DNA of 53,502 bases from Bremia lactucae. Lineage: Eukaryota; Oomycota; Peronosporomycetes; Peronosporales; Peronosporaceae. The position numbers were made by a program, and so were the translations under genes. Below, piece after piece: positions 29,998 to 40,989 of the stretch. Below the pieces are notes generated by a model. That model saw only the letters and a program-made list of their open reading frames with translations. It searched no databases and was not told the origin of the DNA. The DNA lies in the NCBI RefSeq assembly GCF_004359215.1, contig NW_027152213.1, positions 109,965-163,466 of the forward strand, written 5' to 3'. Position 1 is the stretch's first letter, and each line of letters opens with the position of its first letter.

Positions 29998-31760
29998 GAT
30001 GTTGATTGGTCAGAACCATCATTTTTAATTCTATCGCATGGCTAACAAGTCCATGCGGTATGCGAATAGTGCGGCGCCTTCGGCTGCGGTTCATGCAGCC
30101 GCGGGCAACGCATTATTTTCATTTGCGGCAGACGCTCCGTCTGCCGTAGTATCATCTTCTCTCGCAACTTTAAATGTTGCGGGTGCACGTAGTGATATAC
30201 CACGTGAATGCGACCCCTCTTTGGAGGTCGACTACGCATGCGAGTCGGACGAAATGGCCGACTCGTGGAGAACAGAACAGTCGCCAGGGGATCATCGTCA
30301 GGCGGCTGACTATGAGCCTTCGAATGAGGGGGCCCATTCAAGTATAGCATTGGCTACATCATGTTCGGTTCCAACGGTGAGTATGATTTCTCATCGCCAG
30401 TGCCGTCTCCCGTGCCGTCACCGAACATAGGTCTGTGCGTGGTGATGATGATGGCGTAAGCCATCGTAATAAAAGTTCTTGTGGTATTTCTGCTTCAGAG
30501 GGTATTACAGGGGATCGTAGACACTAAAATGTCTCGTCTTGCCCCTGAGAAGAAGCCGTGGATTTGTCCGAGCAGCTAATTAATAGCTTGTCTGGAGAGA
30601 CTACTCCTCACAATAAATATCCCTTATTTATTGCGACAAAGCTACATGGCCTTGATCCCAGCGCGAAGAACTTTCGCGCTGAGGAAGATTTCTATCTCGA
30701 ATATTTTTGTAAAGCATCGATGGTTTAGCGGCAATAATAAGCGAGATAAAGTCTCGCTTATGCAAGCCTGGAGCATGTGCATTCGCAATGTAAACGACAT
30801 TGGACGCGAAGCCTGGCTTCAAAGACCTAACGCGATTCGCGTAAAGTTTGAGAAACGAACTCTAACCGGTGGAAGGTATAATTTGCATCGGTTGTCACGT
30901 GAGGCAGCACTTCCTTGCCTCACATGGAGTGATCCCTGTCCGTATAGTCTTGACAACATGAAGCGAGTTAAAGAGGACGTCTTTTCACTTTTTTGCCCTG
31001 GGGAAGGGCTCGCATCACTATTGAGATGCGCGATGCGATTGACGTTTTGCAATCGATTTACAAGCGCCAGGAGGGCGTGTTTCCCGATGGCCCTTTTAAT
31101 CCATCGGATGGGTCTCGTCATACTGATGGACGAGGTTCTCAACGTCAACAACCAGCCGGGAACGAGGCTCCCAGCTGTCATGTGAAGGTGGATATCCGCG
31201 CCAGCGAACAAGATAACTCGTTCGCTACCCCTTCATATCACGGTGGTTTTGAATACGTTCCACAAGAAAACGTTGACCACCGTGGGACTCTACCAATGGT
31301 TGTGGCGGAGGAGAGAAAATTACCAATGGTTGTGGCGGAGGAGAGAAAATTAGATCCGACCCATGTGTTAGATCTAGAGTCGAAAATCGACAAACTCGAT
31401 CACTTCCTCCATGGTTTGGAGGAGGGGCTTGATCATGAGCGCGGTAAGCGTCACTCGTTGGAGCAGACAGTGCAGGATCGCTATGGCGAACGGTGTGAAG
31501 ACCGTTCGAAGAGTGCGTGCTCCATTTTGGAGTACGAACGAAAAAGTCGCGCTCCTCGTGATGAGCTGTCTTCCGCTCATCACGGTTCGAGGATCTTCGG
31601 ACCCGGAATGAGAACGTCCAGAATCAGCATGAGAATCTGGTTCGTGATCACAAGAATCTTTGAGGGATTCTTGAAAAGGGTGGTTGGATCCGTCCTCGGA
31701 ACAAACCGCGTACTGATGGTACGGGCGGAGCCAAACAATGTAAAGCGTAGGATGCGTCCG
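29998..31760 (+). pseudogene. Antisense accessory ORF of element B (aORF-B), frameshifted
   Basis: Counterpart of aORF-A. N-terminal block 30038-30430: Ala-rich, then the acidic motif 'CDPSLEVDYACESDEMADS' (about 30207-30265). Middle block 30631-31185 in another frame ('VSLMQAWSMCIRNVNDIGRE', 'VKFEKRTLTGGRYNLHRL'). C-terminal block 30993-31611: 'MRDAIDVLQSIYKR', a directly repeated 'LPMVVAEERK', and a coiled coil 'DLESKIDKLDHFLHGLEEG'. The last part runs antisense through the chromodomain and integrase tail of pol. Frameshifts near 30350, 31020 and 31590 break it. Function unknown. Confidence 0.6.
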
Positions 31761-31874
31761 CATCCTACGTGGCAATTTTATTGTGTACGCATTACCTCTG
31801 CGGTGCAGTACAGGAAAAGGCCCAATGAACTTGGGAAGTAGTTTACTGCTACCCACATTAGTGACTACACGCAT
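31085..31874 (-). pseudogene. Pol tail of element B: integrase C-terminal domain and chromodomain
   Basis: Minus-strand 'KFIGPFPVLHRRGNAYTIKL' and 'RMRTHPTLYIVWLRP' (31850-31730), then a linker and a chromodomain readable at 31205-31085 ('RWRGYPPSHDSWEP'). It matches element A closely but is cut off upstream near 31987. Confidence 0.75.
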
Positions 31875-31987
31875 AGGTAAGTTTACCGTAGAGAGTAGTA
31901 CTACATGAGTTTTGAAGAAAGAACGTTTGTTCTTCCATGTTTGTCTGCGTTCGGTTTCTGACGATCCACTGCGTTAGCAATGGACTC

Positions 31988-32421
31988 CATGCGGCCACGC
32001 TTTACCTGGGCACAAACCCTAGAACAGCGAGGAAGCAATTAAACCGGCTCCTCGTGCACACTTACTAAGTAGAAAGTAGTTTTCAGACTGATTTATATTT
32101 AATCGCATTAAATATAAAGACTTATTTACCAATTAAATATGTAATCTCTGTAGATAACACTAATATGTATTGCGAGCTTATCTTTCTAGATACCACGCGT
32201 AACGGATAACGCTAGCCGTCAGTAGGAATGACGCTAGGCGTCATCCCTCCTTATGTGAATACACCTATGTGCATCACATACACAAGGGTTGGTAACAGAT
32301 GTGAACCACACCCGAATGGTGGGCGTAACTACTTTTTTTAAAGTTATTGACCATCCCCTTAAGTACACCAAGTGAACTTAATGGGGACTGTGTAAGATTA
32401 GGGCAACTTTAGCACGTTACA
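31988..32421 (-). repeat. LTR, family B, truncated
   Basis: From TGCGGCCACGC to GCACGTTACA, with the ACAAACCCTAGAACAGCG and CGCTAGCCGTCA... blocks of family B. The outer 15-20 bases at its left end and several internal stretches are missing. Confidence 0.75.
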
Positions 32422-32682
32422 AGAATGGAGTTTCCTAGACCTGATCACTTAAGCAAACATCCCGCACAACTGCTGTCAGGAAACGTTGCAAAGGGATATG
32501 CAGCGATGTCGGCTGATACGCTACGTTAAAGTCGTAAGCCAGGATGCCTTTTCTCGGCTGATTTTTCCGCCATCGATGTAGGTCTTTTATCTGGAACTAG
32601 GGTCTTTTATCACCTTTCTATTGAGATAAGTTAATGACAAAAATGTCGTTTCAATAATCAAGCAAAAACTCTCGGCTATCTT
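32422..32682. other. Unassigned, no gene seen
   Basis: Short stretch between a family-B and a family-C' LTR. It holds a small direct repeat (AGGTCTTTTATCT / GGGTCTTTTATCA near 32580-32615) and nothing else I can name. Confidence 0.5.
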
Positions 32683-33169
32683 TGTAGCGGAGCTACCTCG
32701 CTCCTTATGTCAGGAAAAGACTTATTGACTCAAAGAGTCTCTTAGTTCTACAGAACTAATAGGTCCAACAACTTAAGGAGTCGTAAGAGCTAATAAAGCT
32801 TAGTGAATCTTAGTTCAAGGACTCAGGGACCTGTAGTTTCAAGTGGCAACTAGTGCCCGAGAGTATGTACCTAATAAAGGCTTCTATCTTTCACAGATCA
32901 ATGCGCAAGTCTTAGGAAGGCACTAGACGTTTTAAGATCAAAAGGAGAACTGAACTTTATTTACATATTTAAAATCTTCAACCTTACCCTAGCTAGTATA
33001 AAATAGATTTCGGCCGCCAGATTTATATCTGGCGGCTGCCACGTATATTACCCAATATTAATTGGGATTATGTAATTATCCAGTTTTTAAAATAGAGCAA
33101 AAGGGTATTTTACTCATAAAATAAATGTACCACAAAAACGGTTCACCAACCGATGTGTGCCCCATTCCA
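32683..33169 (-). repeat. LTR, family C' (uninterrupted copy)
   Basis: A 487-bp copy in minus orientation, TGTAGCGGAGC to CCCCATTCCA. It shows the C' LTR without the nested insertion found at 4955-5485 and has the conserved hairpin GCCGCCAGAT/ATCTGGCGGC at about 33012-33035. Orientation is opposite to the LTR at 36199. Confidence 0.85.
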
Positions 33170-33741
33170 CCAGTTCCCGTCTAATATAATGTACGTATCA
33201 TTACACCGCCAACGCCATTTTTCCTGCTATCCTACCACGTTTTCGTCGAGTTTTGGCAGGAAGCGCTGAGTTTGTTCTGGGAGGTTGGATATCAGCCGCG
33301 ATTTTTTCTTTAGTGCAATTTGGAAAGGATAAACCCAAAGAAATGTTAGTAATTAGTACCTTGTGATGTTTTGGTTTGCTGATGAGCTAGGCGTTTCGAT
33401 CTGGTCTAGGGAAATGCTTTGACAAGAGTTCCGATCGATAAGTTATTAAGTGATGAAATGGTATGACTGCTGAAACTATCGCTGATTTATATCAAGGAAC
33501 TAAAACTTCGATTAAACAATCCTGCTTGGGAAGCGCTTAATGCATAAGTGCTAGGAGATAAGGATCTTTATACTTTGACACGTGATCAAGAGCTCAGTCA
33601 ACAACAGCGAAATACTTTTCGTGCTGAAAGAAAAACAGCTACAGTGGTATATACCAGATTTCTCGCAAAGAGGAGTCGCCTTGAACGAATACTGCGGATA
33701 CTCCGCGCATCGTTGCTCTTTATTATGAGGGTTGACGTATC
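33170..33741. other. Unassigned sequence before pol of element D
   Basis: No clear gene. A short open frame around 33548-33700 is not recognisable. It may be degraded pol or foreign DNA between the LTR and the integrase of element D. Confidence 0.4.
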
Positions 33742-35210
33742 GGATCCTCTATGCGGCGCACGATACTGTCCGTGGTGGTCATCTCGGTAGAGAAAAGACC
33801 TACGGCTCTGTTAGCCAGATTTATTGGTGGCCCTAGCTTTACAAATGGGTCAGCACATACGTTCGCACATGCGAAACTTGCCAGTGGATCAAGCCCTTGG
33901 CTCATGCTGCTGCGCCACTGGCAAGTCTGCCCGTACCCAGAGGGTGTTGAGAGTCCATCAGTATGCATTTTGCTTTCGGCCTACCGAAAGATACGGCCGA
34001 TAACACCGGCATAGTGGTATTTGTTGACCGATTGAGCAAAATGGCTCTTTTAGCGGCTGTGCCGGGTATTGATGGTAAAGGTACAGTAAGGCTGTTCATC
34101 GTCCGCGTCTTTTGACAACACGGTTTGCCAGAGGCAATCGTCTCTGATCGAGACCCCCGTTTCACGGGTAAATTTTGGAAATTCATACTTAACGTGTCAA
34201 TCGCGTCATTGAAGACGTCAAACGCAGTGCGTGTGCTCAGACACCAAAGCCCTGGAGCTCAAGTGCTCCCAGTGGTGGAATTTGCGTAAAAAAACGCTTC
34301 GCTGCCAAAAATTAGGACACTACGCTCATGAGTCCATGCCTCTACAGGCTACTCTCCGTTCTATGTCAACGGTCCGACCCACCCGCCGTTCCGTTAACGA
34401 TACATCTACGTGGCTCAGGGCTTGGTTGGGAAGAATTAGCCGATAGGCTTACTGATATCAGCCCTGATACCATTCGGAAACAAGTAAGCGAGTTTTTCGC
34501 GACGCGATTTGGTGTCTTAAGACATGTACGTGACACGGTGACTGATATCCAAGACAACCAGAAAGAGCAAGCCGATGCCAAAGGCAGAAGCTGTAATAAT
34601 TCTTATGAGGTCGGTGATTGAGTTTTATTGAAAGCTAAAAATCTACTTACCAACTTAGTATCTGCGGTCTTCAGGACCAAATTGCGCCCGCGTTTATTGG
34701 ACCATTTACGGTCGTGGTCAACAAGGGCCTAGCTTACACACTAAACCTTCCTAGCAAGCTGCGTACACACCCAGTAGCTTGTTTAAGCCAAATCGGGACC
34801 CTTCCCACGTGGACTTGGAAGCGCTTGCAATGAAAAACACGACCGTCCACGTTACACGACCGTCCACACCAGGATGTCCAGCTGCCTTTTAAACGAGGTT
34901 GCTGACGTCCCAGCATTAAAAGACGGTTTTGGACCGCCCTCAATCCGAGGAAGACCCTCGGGAAGAAGAAGCACCTGGTGCTTTAGAACATTAAATGATT
35001 CCGCCGAGATTTTGGCCGCTCCCACGCTGCTCGATGCGCGAGGGAACCTTCAGTTACACGTTGAGAAACTTCTAAAGCGACGCCGTCGTAAGAGCCAATA
35101 CTAGTATTTGGTGAAGTGACTGGGGTCACCCCTCTTTTGACAACTCTTGGGAGATTGAGGTACCTCTTCGGCAAGATTGCCCTTATGCCTTTGACGTTAT
35201 TGAGCGCATG
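33742..35210 (+). pseudogene. Pol of element D: integrase and chromodomain (broken)
   Basis: H2C2 finger (about 33742-33890, 'AAHDTVRGGHLGREKTYGS', 'CETCQ'), integrase core ('FVDRLSKMALLAAVPG', 'AIVSDRDPRFTGKFWK'), a deletion after the second Asp, then 'VHASTGYSPFYVNGPTHP', a C-terminal domain and a chromodomain ('YLVK' then stops, 'WEIEVPLRQDCPYAFDV'). Many stops. The frame past the chromodomain stays open to 35561, overlapping aORF-D on the other strand. Confidence 0.83.
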
Positions 35211-35227
35211 CTCAGGGTCAACTTGCG

Positions 35228-36089
35228 TCAAACGACGATCTCTAAACTAGAAATAGATGGATCTATAGCCTCATTGCGGTTTCGATCCATGGCTGCACGG
35301 TCAACCGAAGCAATGAAATATTGGCTAGGCCTATCCTCGTTTCGTGGCATGAACGCCGAGCGTAATTGGCCTTTGGCGTTAAGCTTGGCGAAAACGAAGC
35401 GAAGCTTCCGTTCCAAACGAACATCAGCTACATCCGCAGACTCTCGTATACACCAGATGTTGCGGAGGTGGCGGGCTCGATGGACCCAGTTCTCAAACGA
35501 AGCGTCGCTTGCGCTTTTTAATTGGTTTGGAAATAGGACGATCGAAATTTCTCCTCATTGAGGTCATCGAAGCCCCACAGGCCTGATCACGCAAACGCAT
35601 TAGATACTGACCTCATGTGATTGCCTTCGGCTTAAGGTACCGCTCATGAAGAGCGTCGCGAGCAGCGGCGTTTTCGCCTTTGGTCCGGAGGTCCAGATGG
35701 TGAAGCTGCGACCCGTGATCTTTTTGAGACGCTCTTCCACACTAAGTGGAGTAAACCGGTATTTACTGTTGAGCTTTAGCTTCCGCTATCTCTGCAGCTC
35801 GACGAAGAGTTTGTTACTCTATAAAGATTGTCCGCTCTTGCTCTTCATCGAGCGGATTTGTGATGATATGGACTCAGGCTCCGGCGTCCGGTGCAATGTA
35901 GCCAAAACGTCCGCGGCACCACGTTCTGGGAATAGATTTGGAGCCCGACGAGACTAATCTACACGCCGAGGCGTATATGAGCGAGGCTCTTTTTGCCTTT
36001 TCCCTTGGTAAAGTGCGACTCATATAGTCCACCTGCAATTCATCGTCGGGGGAGAAGCTAGGAGTCGGTGACTCGCGCTTTGTTGTCAT
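35228..36089 (-). pseudogene. Antisense accessory ORF of element D (aORF-D), frameshifted
   Basis: The start at 36089 ('MTTKRESPTPSFSPDDELQ' then 'VDYMSR') is aligned with aORF-C ('MTITRESQTLRS'). The frame shifts near 35950 and again later. The C-terminal block (35416-35228, 'ERKLRFVFAKLNAKGQLRS', 'SVDRA') is nearly the same as aORF-C. It lies between pol and the 3' LTR, opposite to pol. No known domain recognised. Confidence 0.6.
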
Positions 36090-36198
36090 TAGACCAAATA
36101 ACAAAAACATAACCAAACGGTTTGATGCGTATATTCCAACCTCAAAGAGGAAATGAAGCGAATGTTGTCACTAGTGTCAACAGTCAGATGGAGGCGGG

Positions 36199-36683
36199 TG
36201 CAATGAGACACACATCAGTTGGTGTACCGTTGTTATGGTACATTTATTTTATGAGTAAAATACCCTTTTGCTCTATTTTAAAAACTAGATAATTACTAAA
36301 ATCCCAATTAATATTGGGTAACATACGTGGCAGCCGCCAGATATAAATCTGGCGGCCGAAATCTATTTTATACTAGCTAGGGTAAAATTAAGATTTTAAA
36401 TATGTAAATAAAGTTCAGTTCTCCTTTTAATCTTCAAACGTCTAGTGCCTTCTTAAGACTGGCGCATTGATCTGTGAAAGATAGAAGCCTTTATTAGGTA
36501 CATACTCTCGGGCACTAGTTGCCACTTGGTTCTACGAGTCTCTGAATCCCTTGAACTAGGATTTACTATGCTTTATTGGCTTGTGCGGCTCCCTGAGTTG
36601 TGAAACCTATTAATTCTAAAGATTAAGAGACTTTTGAGTCTATAAGTCTTCCTTTGACTTAAGGAGCGAGGTAGCTCCGCTGC
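36199..36683 (+). repeat. LTR, family C' (3' LTR of element D)
   Basis: From TGCAATGAGACACACATC to about GCTCCGCTGC in + orientation, with slightly decayed ends. Conserved hairpin at about 36332-36355. Preceded by a purine-rich tract. Confidence 0.82.
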
Positions 36684-36922
36684 GGGGGGAGGTGTGCGCA
36701 AAGTTTTTTATTGATAAAATATGAAAAAAATATGTGTGAGAAACGGGGAGGGGGGTTCTTTAAAATATGGGATATATGTGTGTAAAAATTGGGGGTGTCT
36801 GATTAGCAAGGGGGGGTATGCTCCCTATATTAATAGAAAACTATGTATAGCTCTCAATATTATTAAAATTGGTAAGATTGAAAATATCAAGAAATAATTA
36901 TTAAATGATGATAATTTATGGG
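36684..36922. other. AT-rich spacer with G runs, no gene seen
   Basis: Contains two loosely repeated G-rich lines (GGGGAGGGGGGTTC and AGCAAGGGGGGGTATG) and AT-rich sequence. No coding or RNA feature is supported. Confidence 0.5.
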
Positions 36923-37167
36923 AGCCGTTGGTATTCACTCACTCTCTTGATAGTATTCACTCATCCCCTAATGAATTGGCTAAGATTCATCAGTAATCAT
37001 CACCGTACCACTCACCCATCCCGCGCGGTATCTCACTTTCAACTACACCTCGGCACAAACAAACTATAAAGTGTCCTCAATTTTGTAATCACCACAATCT
37101 GCGCAATAAAGCAAAATGAAAAAAGTGAAGTAGGGCTTTCTTCTCCCGACCTCAGATTCGAAATTTC

Positions 37168-37664
37168 TACATAAGCCCACACCCTAGCACAGCGAGGAAG
37201 CAGTTTGATTAAAATCTCCCACGTGCAGTGAGGTTGTTGTGGGCGCCTTAGCGACCTTACCCAACGCACTAAGTAATTTGGTATACGTTTCGTCACGGGA
37301 GCGGCGATCCGACTCCTCGTGCGCACTTACCAAGTAAATAGTAATCTTCAGACTGATTTGTATTGAATCACATTAAATAAAAATATCTATTTTTAACAAA
37401 TCCTAAAATGTCATCTTGTAGATAACATTGATATGTATTGCGAGCATACCTTTTTAATATCTCGCTTAACGGATGACGCTAGGCGTCATCCCCGCTAAAT
37501 GAATGCCCTCAGTGACATTACATACACAAGGGTAGGTCACAATGTGAGCCACACCCAAGTGGTAGGACCAAGTTCATTACGCAAGTAATTGACCATCCAC
37601 TTAAAAATACGCAAAGTGTACTTAACGGGGATTGTGTACCGTTAGGGCAACTTGAGCCCGTTAC
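37168..37664 (-). repeat. LTR, family B (element F), left end truncated
   Basis: Family-B blocks CACACCCTAGCACAGCGAGG and GGATGACGCTAGGCGTCATC (about 37463-37490), ending GAGCCCGTTAC. The outermost ~20 bases at the left are missing. aORF-F follows directly. Confidence 0.82.
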
Positions 37665-39170
37665 CCCCCCCTTTAAGAACGAATTTACATTTTGCCAATT
37701 CGACAGAGGACAGAGGAACAGCGAGCTGCTTTACTTGCCGCTTAGTTCTCTCATTCATTTTGCTACCTATGTCTTACACGGAGCCGAATATAGGAACACG
37801 TTGGTGGGTCATCTGCAAAGACACCCACTTTACCACGCGCGAAGCGCACACGCCACGTTACCACGCCGCCAGCGTCGAATGCCTCAGTCGATCGCCGACA
37901 GCTACTGCTGCTGTCGCGTTACCTGGGCTTGAAGATCCATCCCACATGCGCAGTCAAGATGTCAATCCGTCGCTCATAGTTGACTACAATGAGTCGACAC
38001 CGCTGCCATCATCTCATAGTAGTGATGTGAACAGTGAAATAATGAGGAAGGATGATGGCGCATTCTTTCCCATCCAAACTTTCCTCATTGCTCCAAACCT
38101 GGAGACACAAAGTTTTCTTATGCTGTCTTGTCCTCTGCGCAAGCTAGCGCAGCGACCATTAATGAGAGTGCTGCCCATCAAGGCGCAGCTGTGCCTTCGC
38201 TGAGTAAAACCACAACGTATAATGCTCAGACGTTTATTTATAATGGTTCTGACATAGAGAATTTTAAGCCTAAAGCTCCGCCGACGACACGTGAACGTGC
38301 TCAGTCTGTGTCACAAGCCATTCGTCTTGAACGTGGTTATGTGACGGGCGGCGTACCACTTATGCCCCTCCATCTCAACGACCTAGTGCCAACGGGTCGA
38401 GAGTATCGCTCCTTGAGCGTGCTACTGTAGACGCACATAATTATGATGGCGTCTATGATGCATGGACGACTCACGGGAAACCGCTTCGACGTATTTTTCC
38501 GATCCCGGTCGTGATGCGTTCAAATAAAACGCCCGACCAAAATGAGACAGAATTCACGCGCCGCATTCACCCGCATTACGATGCAGCGAAACAGCTGTCG
38601 TTGCGAATAAATTTCGCCCGCTTGCGTGTGAGAGAAATCATGGGCAGTACTGTACGCCCTGTTTCGTCTCACTACGCTACTTCTGCTAGTCCATTTGAGA
38701 CTAGCAAAGAGGCCTCAGAAGGTGCTTCTTTTCACAGGCAGTCACCAAGCCGGGTACGTCAAAACGTAGGGTATCGATTGGTTCCCAAGTGTCGTAACTC
38801 TTCAACTAACCTCTCCATTGGATGAGGATCTGATACCTTTGCCTCACGGAGCGGTGGGCAAGCAACCTCTCAACAAGGAAGCGTTGGTTCCTCCCACCCG
38901 CATCCATCAGTGCAGTAGCGTCCGGTAGGAGCGGAAATTTCGCATCTACTCGCGACAGCCTATCCCGCATCCGTGCGCCGAGCGCTGATGAATGACGGAT
39001 CGGAAATATCGAAAGTCAAGCCTCGCGATGACTTTGGATCTTCACGATGTCCGCGCGTAGGATGGTCAGTATTACTAAAGGCTAAAAATTGGGCTGGACT
39101 TTTTGAAAACGTAGATGCTGAGTCATCCGCGTTATGCCGTGGTATCCCTGGCTGTCTAAAACTTGTGGAA
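37665..39170 (+). pseudogene. Antisense accessory ORF of element F (aORF-F), frameshifted
   Basis: Starts just past the LTR. The first readable block (37768-38203) has 'MSYTEPNIGTRWW' and the motif 'VNPSLIVDYNESTPLPSSHS' (about 37961-38020), then 'FLIAPNLETQSFLMLS'. Second block 38128-38430 ('RERAQSVSQAIRLERGYVTG'), third 38511-38825 ('RINFARLRVREIMGSTVRPV'). The tail near 39115-39165 matches the end of aORF-E ('CRGIPG' against 'ARGIPR'). It is a clear paralogue of aORF-E (51063-52797). The pol of this element is missing on the right. Confidence 0.62.
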
Positions 39171-39648
39171 TGAATAGTTCACACACAGAAGAGTTGATAG
39201 AATGGAACTACATACCATGTGGTGGGTGGTGGTGCTGGGTGTATATTCTGGGGTGGAGAAGGCCGAGCGCGACCTTCAATTCAAGTACGCATTATGGCCC
39301 TTTCTATTGCAGTTCCTGCAACGACGTCGGAAGGGAGCCTCTAACTGTTTTCAACGCTCTCAAACTGGGAAGGATCACGTCGCGTAGATCCTATTGGCCT
39401 TCCTCTTGTCTGGATCATCACTGTGTCATGCATAGTACCATCCAGAACCTGCAGAAAATGGTCAAGCAATACCCTTTTTCGATGAATCTAGAAAGCTGAG
39501 AATCTGACTTTTTTTTACCTTTTTGGTGAATTGAGTGGTAGTGAGTTAAGTAAATTGTTTGGTAGTAAGTTGAGTGATAGTAGTTGTTAAAAGTGAGTAA
39601 ATATTGATTTCCGTTTAACGTCAATTTAAGTAAATTTTAATCAATAAA
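39171..39648. other. Unassigned sequence inside the inverted-repeat shell
   Basis: An open frame at 39134-39499 has no recognisable family. The right part (39515-39600) is AT-rich with an irregular repeat of GGTAGT-AGTTRAG. No transposase motif seen. Confidence 0.4.
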
Positions 39649-39705
39649 TTAGGGGGGGGTGAGAATACTTTCAAGAGAGTGAATGAATACTAACGGCTTT
39701 ATAGT

Positions 39706-39795
39706 TTATACTTGTAATTTTGTTCTTCTATAGGGAATAATATTATTTTTCCTCGTATAGGCAATACTATTTATGTAACGGGATACCCCGATACA
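39706..39795 (-). repeat. LTR fragment, family G (3' LTR of element G)
   Basis: About 90 bases ending CCCCGATACA. The reverse complement begins TGTATCGGGGTATCCCG, and the purine tract AAAGAGGAGTGA precedes it on the minus strand, as expected for the 3' LTR of the minus-strand element G. The rest appears displaced by the inverted-repeat shell that ends at 39698. Confidence 0.6.
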
Positions 39796-40430
39796 TCACT
39801 CCTCTTTGAGCTAAGAGTCACTATAGTGACTGATGAAGAGTTACAAAGAGTACTACTGTGTCTGTAAATTTGCACTTGTTGGTCTTAATTTCAATTCCAA
39901 CTTTCGTTCGCGCATCGCATCAAAGCCCGTGCGCGTGGCCTACAAGGCCGCAAAGCTGGCAGCTACACGACCTAGTGTAGCTTCTAGTGATACAAACATT
40001 GCAGTACACTACTCCAGGCAACTACGAGTTGGCGTCATTGTCCGACTCGATCAACCATTGCGGCCTCTGGTTTACCCGCGGCCAAGTCCGTCAAATCAGT
40101 GCGTTCTGACGAGACAGATCAAGTTTTGGTCTTGAGGATGTTTGAATTCCCGGACTTCTCGATGAGGAGTCATCTTGTGATGACTCCGAGGAAAAGAGCA
40201 ATACAGGCGATGATAAAATGCATCACTAGGAACGAAATGGTAGCAGAGATCACTTCGAAAAGAATGTTACTGGTGGTGCTAGCATGCATCATCAGGAAGG
40301 AAGTGATTGTAAATATCACTATCGTCCTGACATTTTCGGGTAGATTTACCGTAGACATAGGACTATTGCATGGGAGCTAGGCAAAGAAGCGTGGCAGATT
40401 CGAAAGATTCTAAGTGCCATTGCTATTAAA
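39796..40430 (+). pseudogene. Possible antisense accessory ORF of element G (aORF-G)
   Basis: In the aORF position, just inside the LTR end and opposite to the pol of element G. The readable block 39833-40135 contains 'SSDTNIAVHYSRQL' (about 39982-40023), a weak match to the SLxVDYxxS motif of the other copies. A second block follows at 40099-40380. Assigned mainly by position. Confidence 0.4.
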
Positions 40431-40989
40431 AGTCGAGCCAAATTTAATCATTTTAGTATGGGATATTAAATAGAGAGATTAGTATTATATATGAAATTCA
40501 TAAGCATGAGATAGAATAATACATGTACATGTTAATGTATTGCATAAGATCGTTAACGTTAAATAAAAGAGCGTTTGCTTTTCCATTTTCATCAGAAATT
40601 CGCTTCTAACGGTCCACCGAACAGCGATGGAATCTTGCACGAAACAAATCGCTACTTCTTGAGCAGGCTGGAATTCTCCTACTGACTCGGGTTTGGTTAG
40701 GTTTTTAGTGCGCCCAGTGCATACTGCGGAGATATCAGTATCCTCTCTAGTAAGAGCATCATTGTTCTCTCTAGTATTATTGTTGTCGATGCTGAGTATA
40801 TCAGCATCGCTATTGGCAAAGCCAGCAATAGCCTTATCGCTATCACTGAGTTTGTCTTCGTCAATGTTGATTGAATCGACATTGGTGTCCTTAGGGCTCT
40901 GAGCACGCTGGGGTGTTGAGACAGCAGAATGTAAATGCTGCTAACGGACTGACGCATTGACTGTTAGGTCAATGCGCGATGTGCTAGAC

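Larger units (their letters stand above)
29486..31987 (-). mobile_element. Family-A Gypsy element B, 3' end only
   Basis: A minus-oriented remnant: 3' LTR 29486-29928, purine tract, aORF on + (from about 29998 to 31760), then pol tail on minus (chromodomain about 31205-31085, integrase C-terminus about 31874-31730). It breaks near 31987, where family-B LTR sequence begins. It is a sister copy of the 3' end of element A and interrupts element H at 29486. Confidence 0.82.
33742..36683 (+). mobile_element. Ty3/Gypsy element D, 3' half
   Basis: Plus-strand element of the same pol/aORF/LTR family as the left part of element C: integrase (33742-34790), chromodomain (about 35030-35190), aORF on minus (36089-35228), purine tract GATGGAGGCGGG and 3' LTR (36199-36683). 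RT and gag are absent. It shows the pol-aORF junction that is split by a solo LTR in element C. Confidence 0.85.
36923..39698. mobile_element. Possible DNA transposon shell defined by ~50-bp terminal inverted repeats
   Basis: The left end 36923-36972 and the reverse complement of 39649-39698 match over about 50 bases (both start AGCCGTT, then GTATTCA.TCACTCTCTTGA) with few differences. The flanks TTATGG (left) and TTATAG (right) could be a 6-bp target duplication. No transposase is recognisable. Most of the inside is a Gypsy remnant (LTR plus aORF-F). A frame at 39134-39499 inside has no family resemblance. Confidence 0.6.

Noticed and set aside
39134..39499. Transposase gene of the inverted-repeat shell
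   Set aside because: No DDE/D or zinc-finger pattern seen; left as unassigned.
40099..40380. Possible RXLR-type effector
   Set aside because: No signal peptide and no RXLR or dEER motif; its position fits the accessory region of element G.
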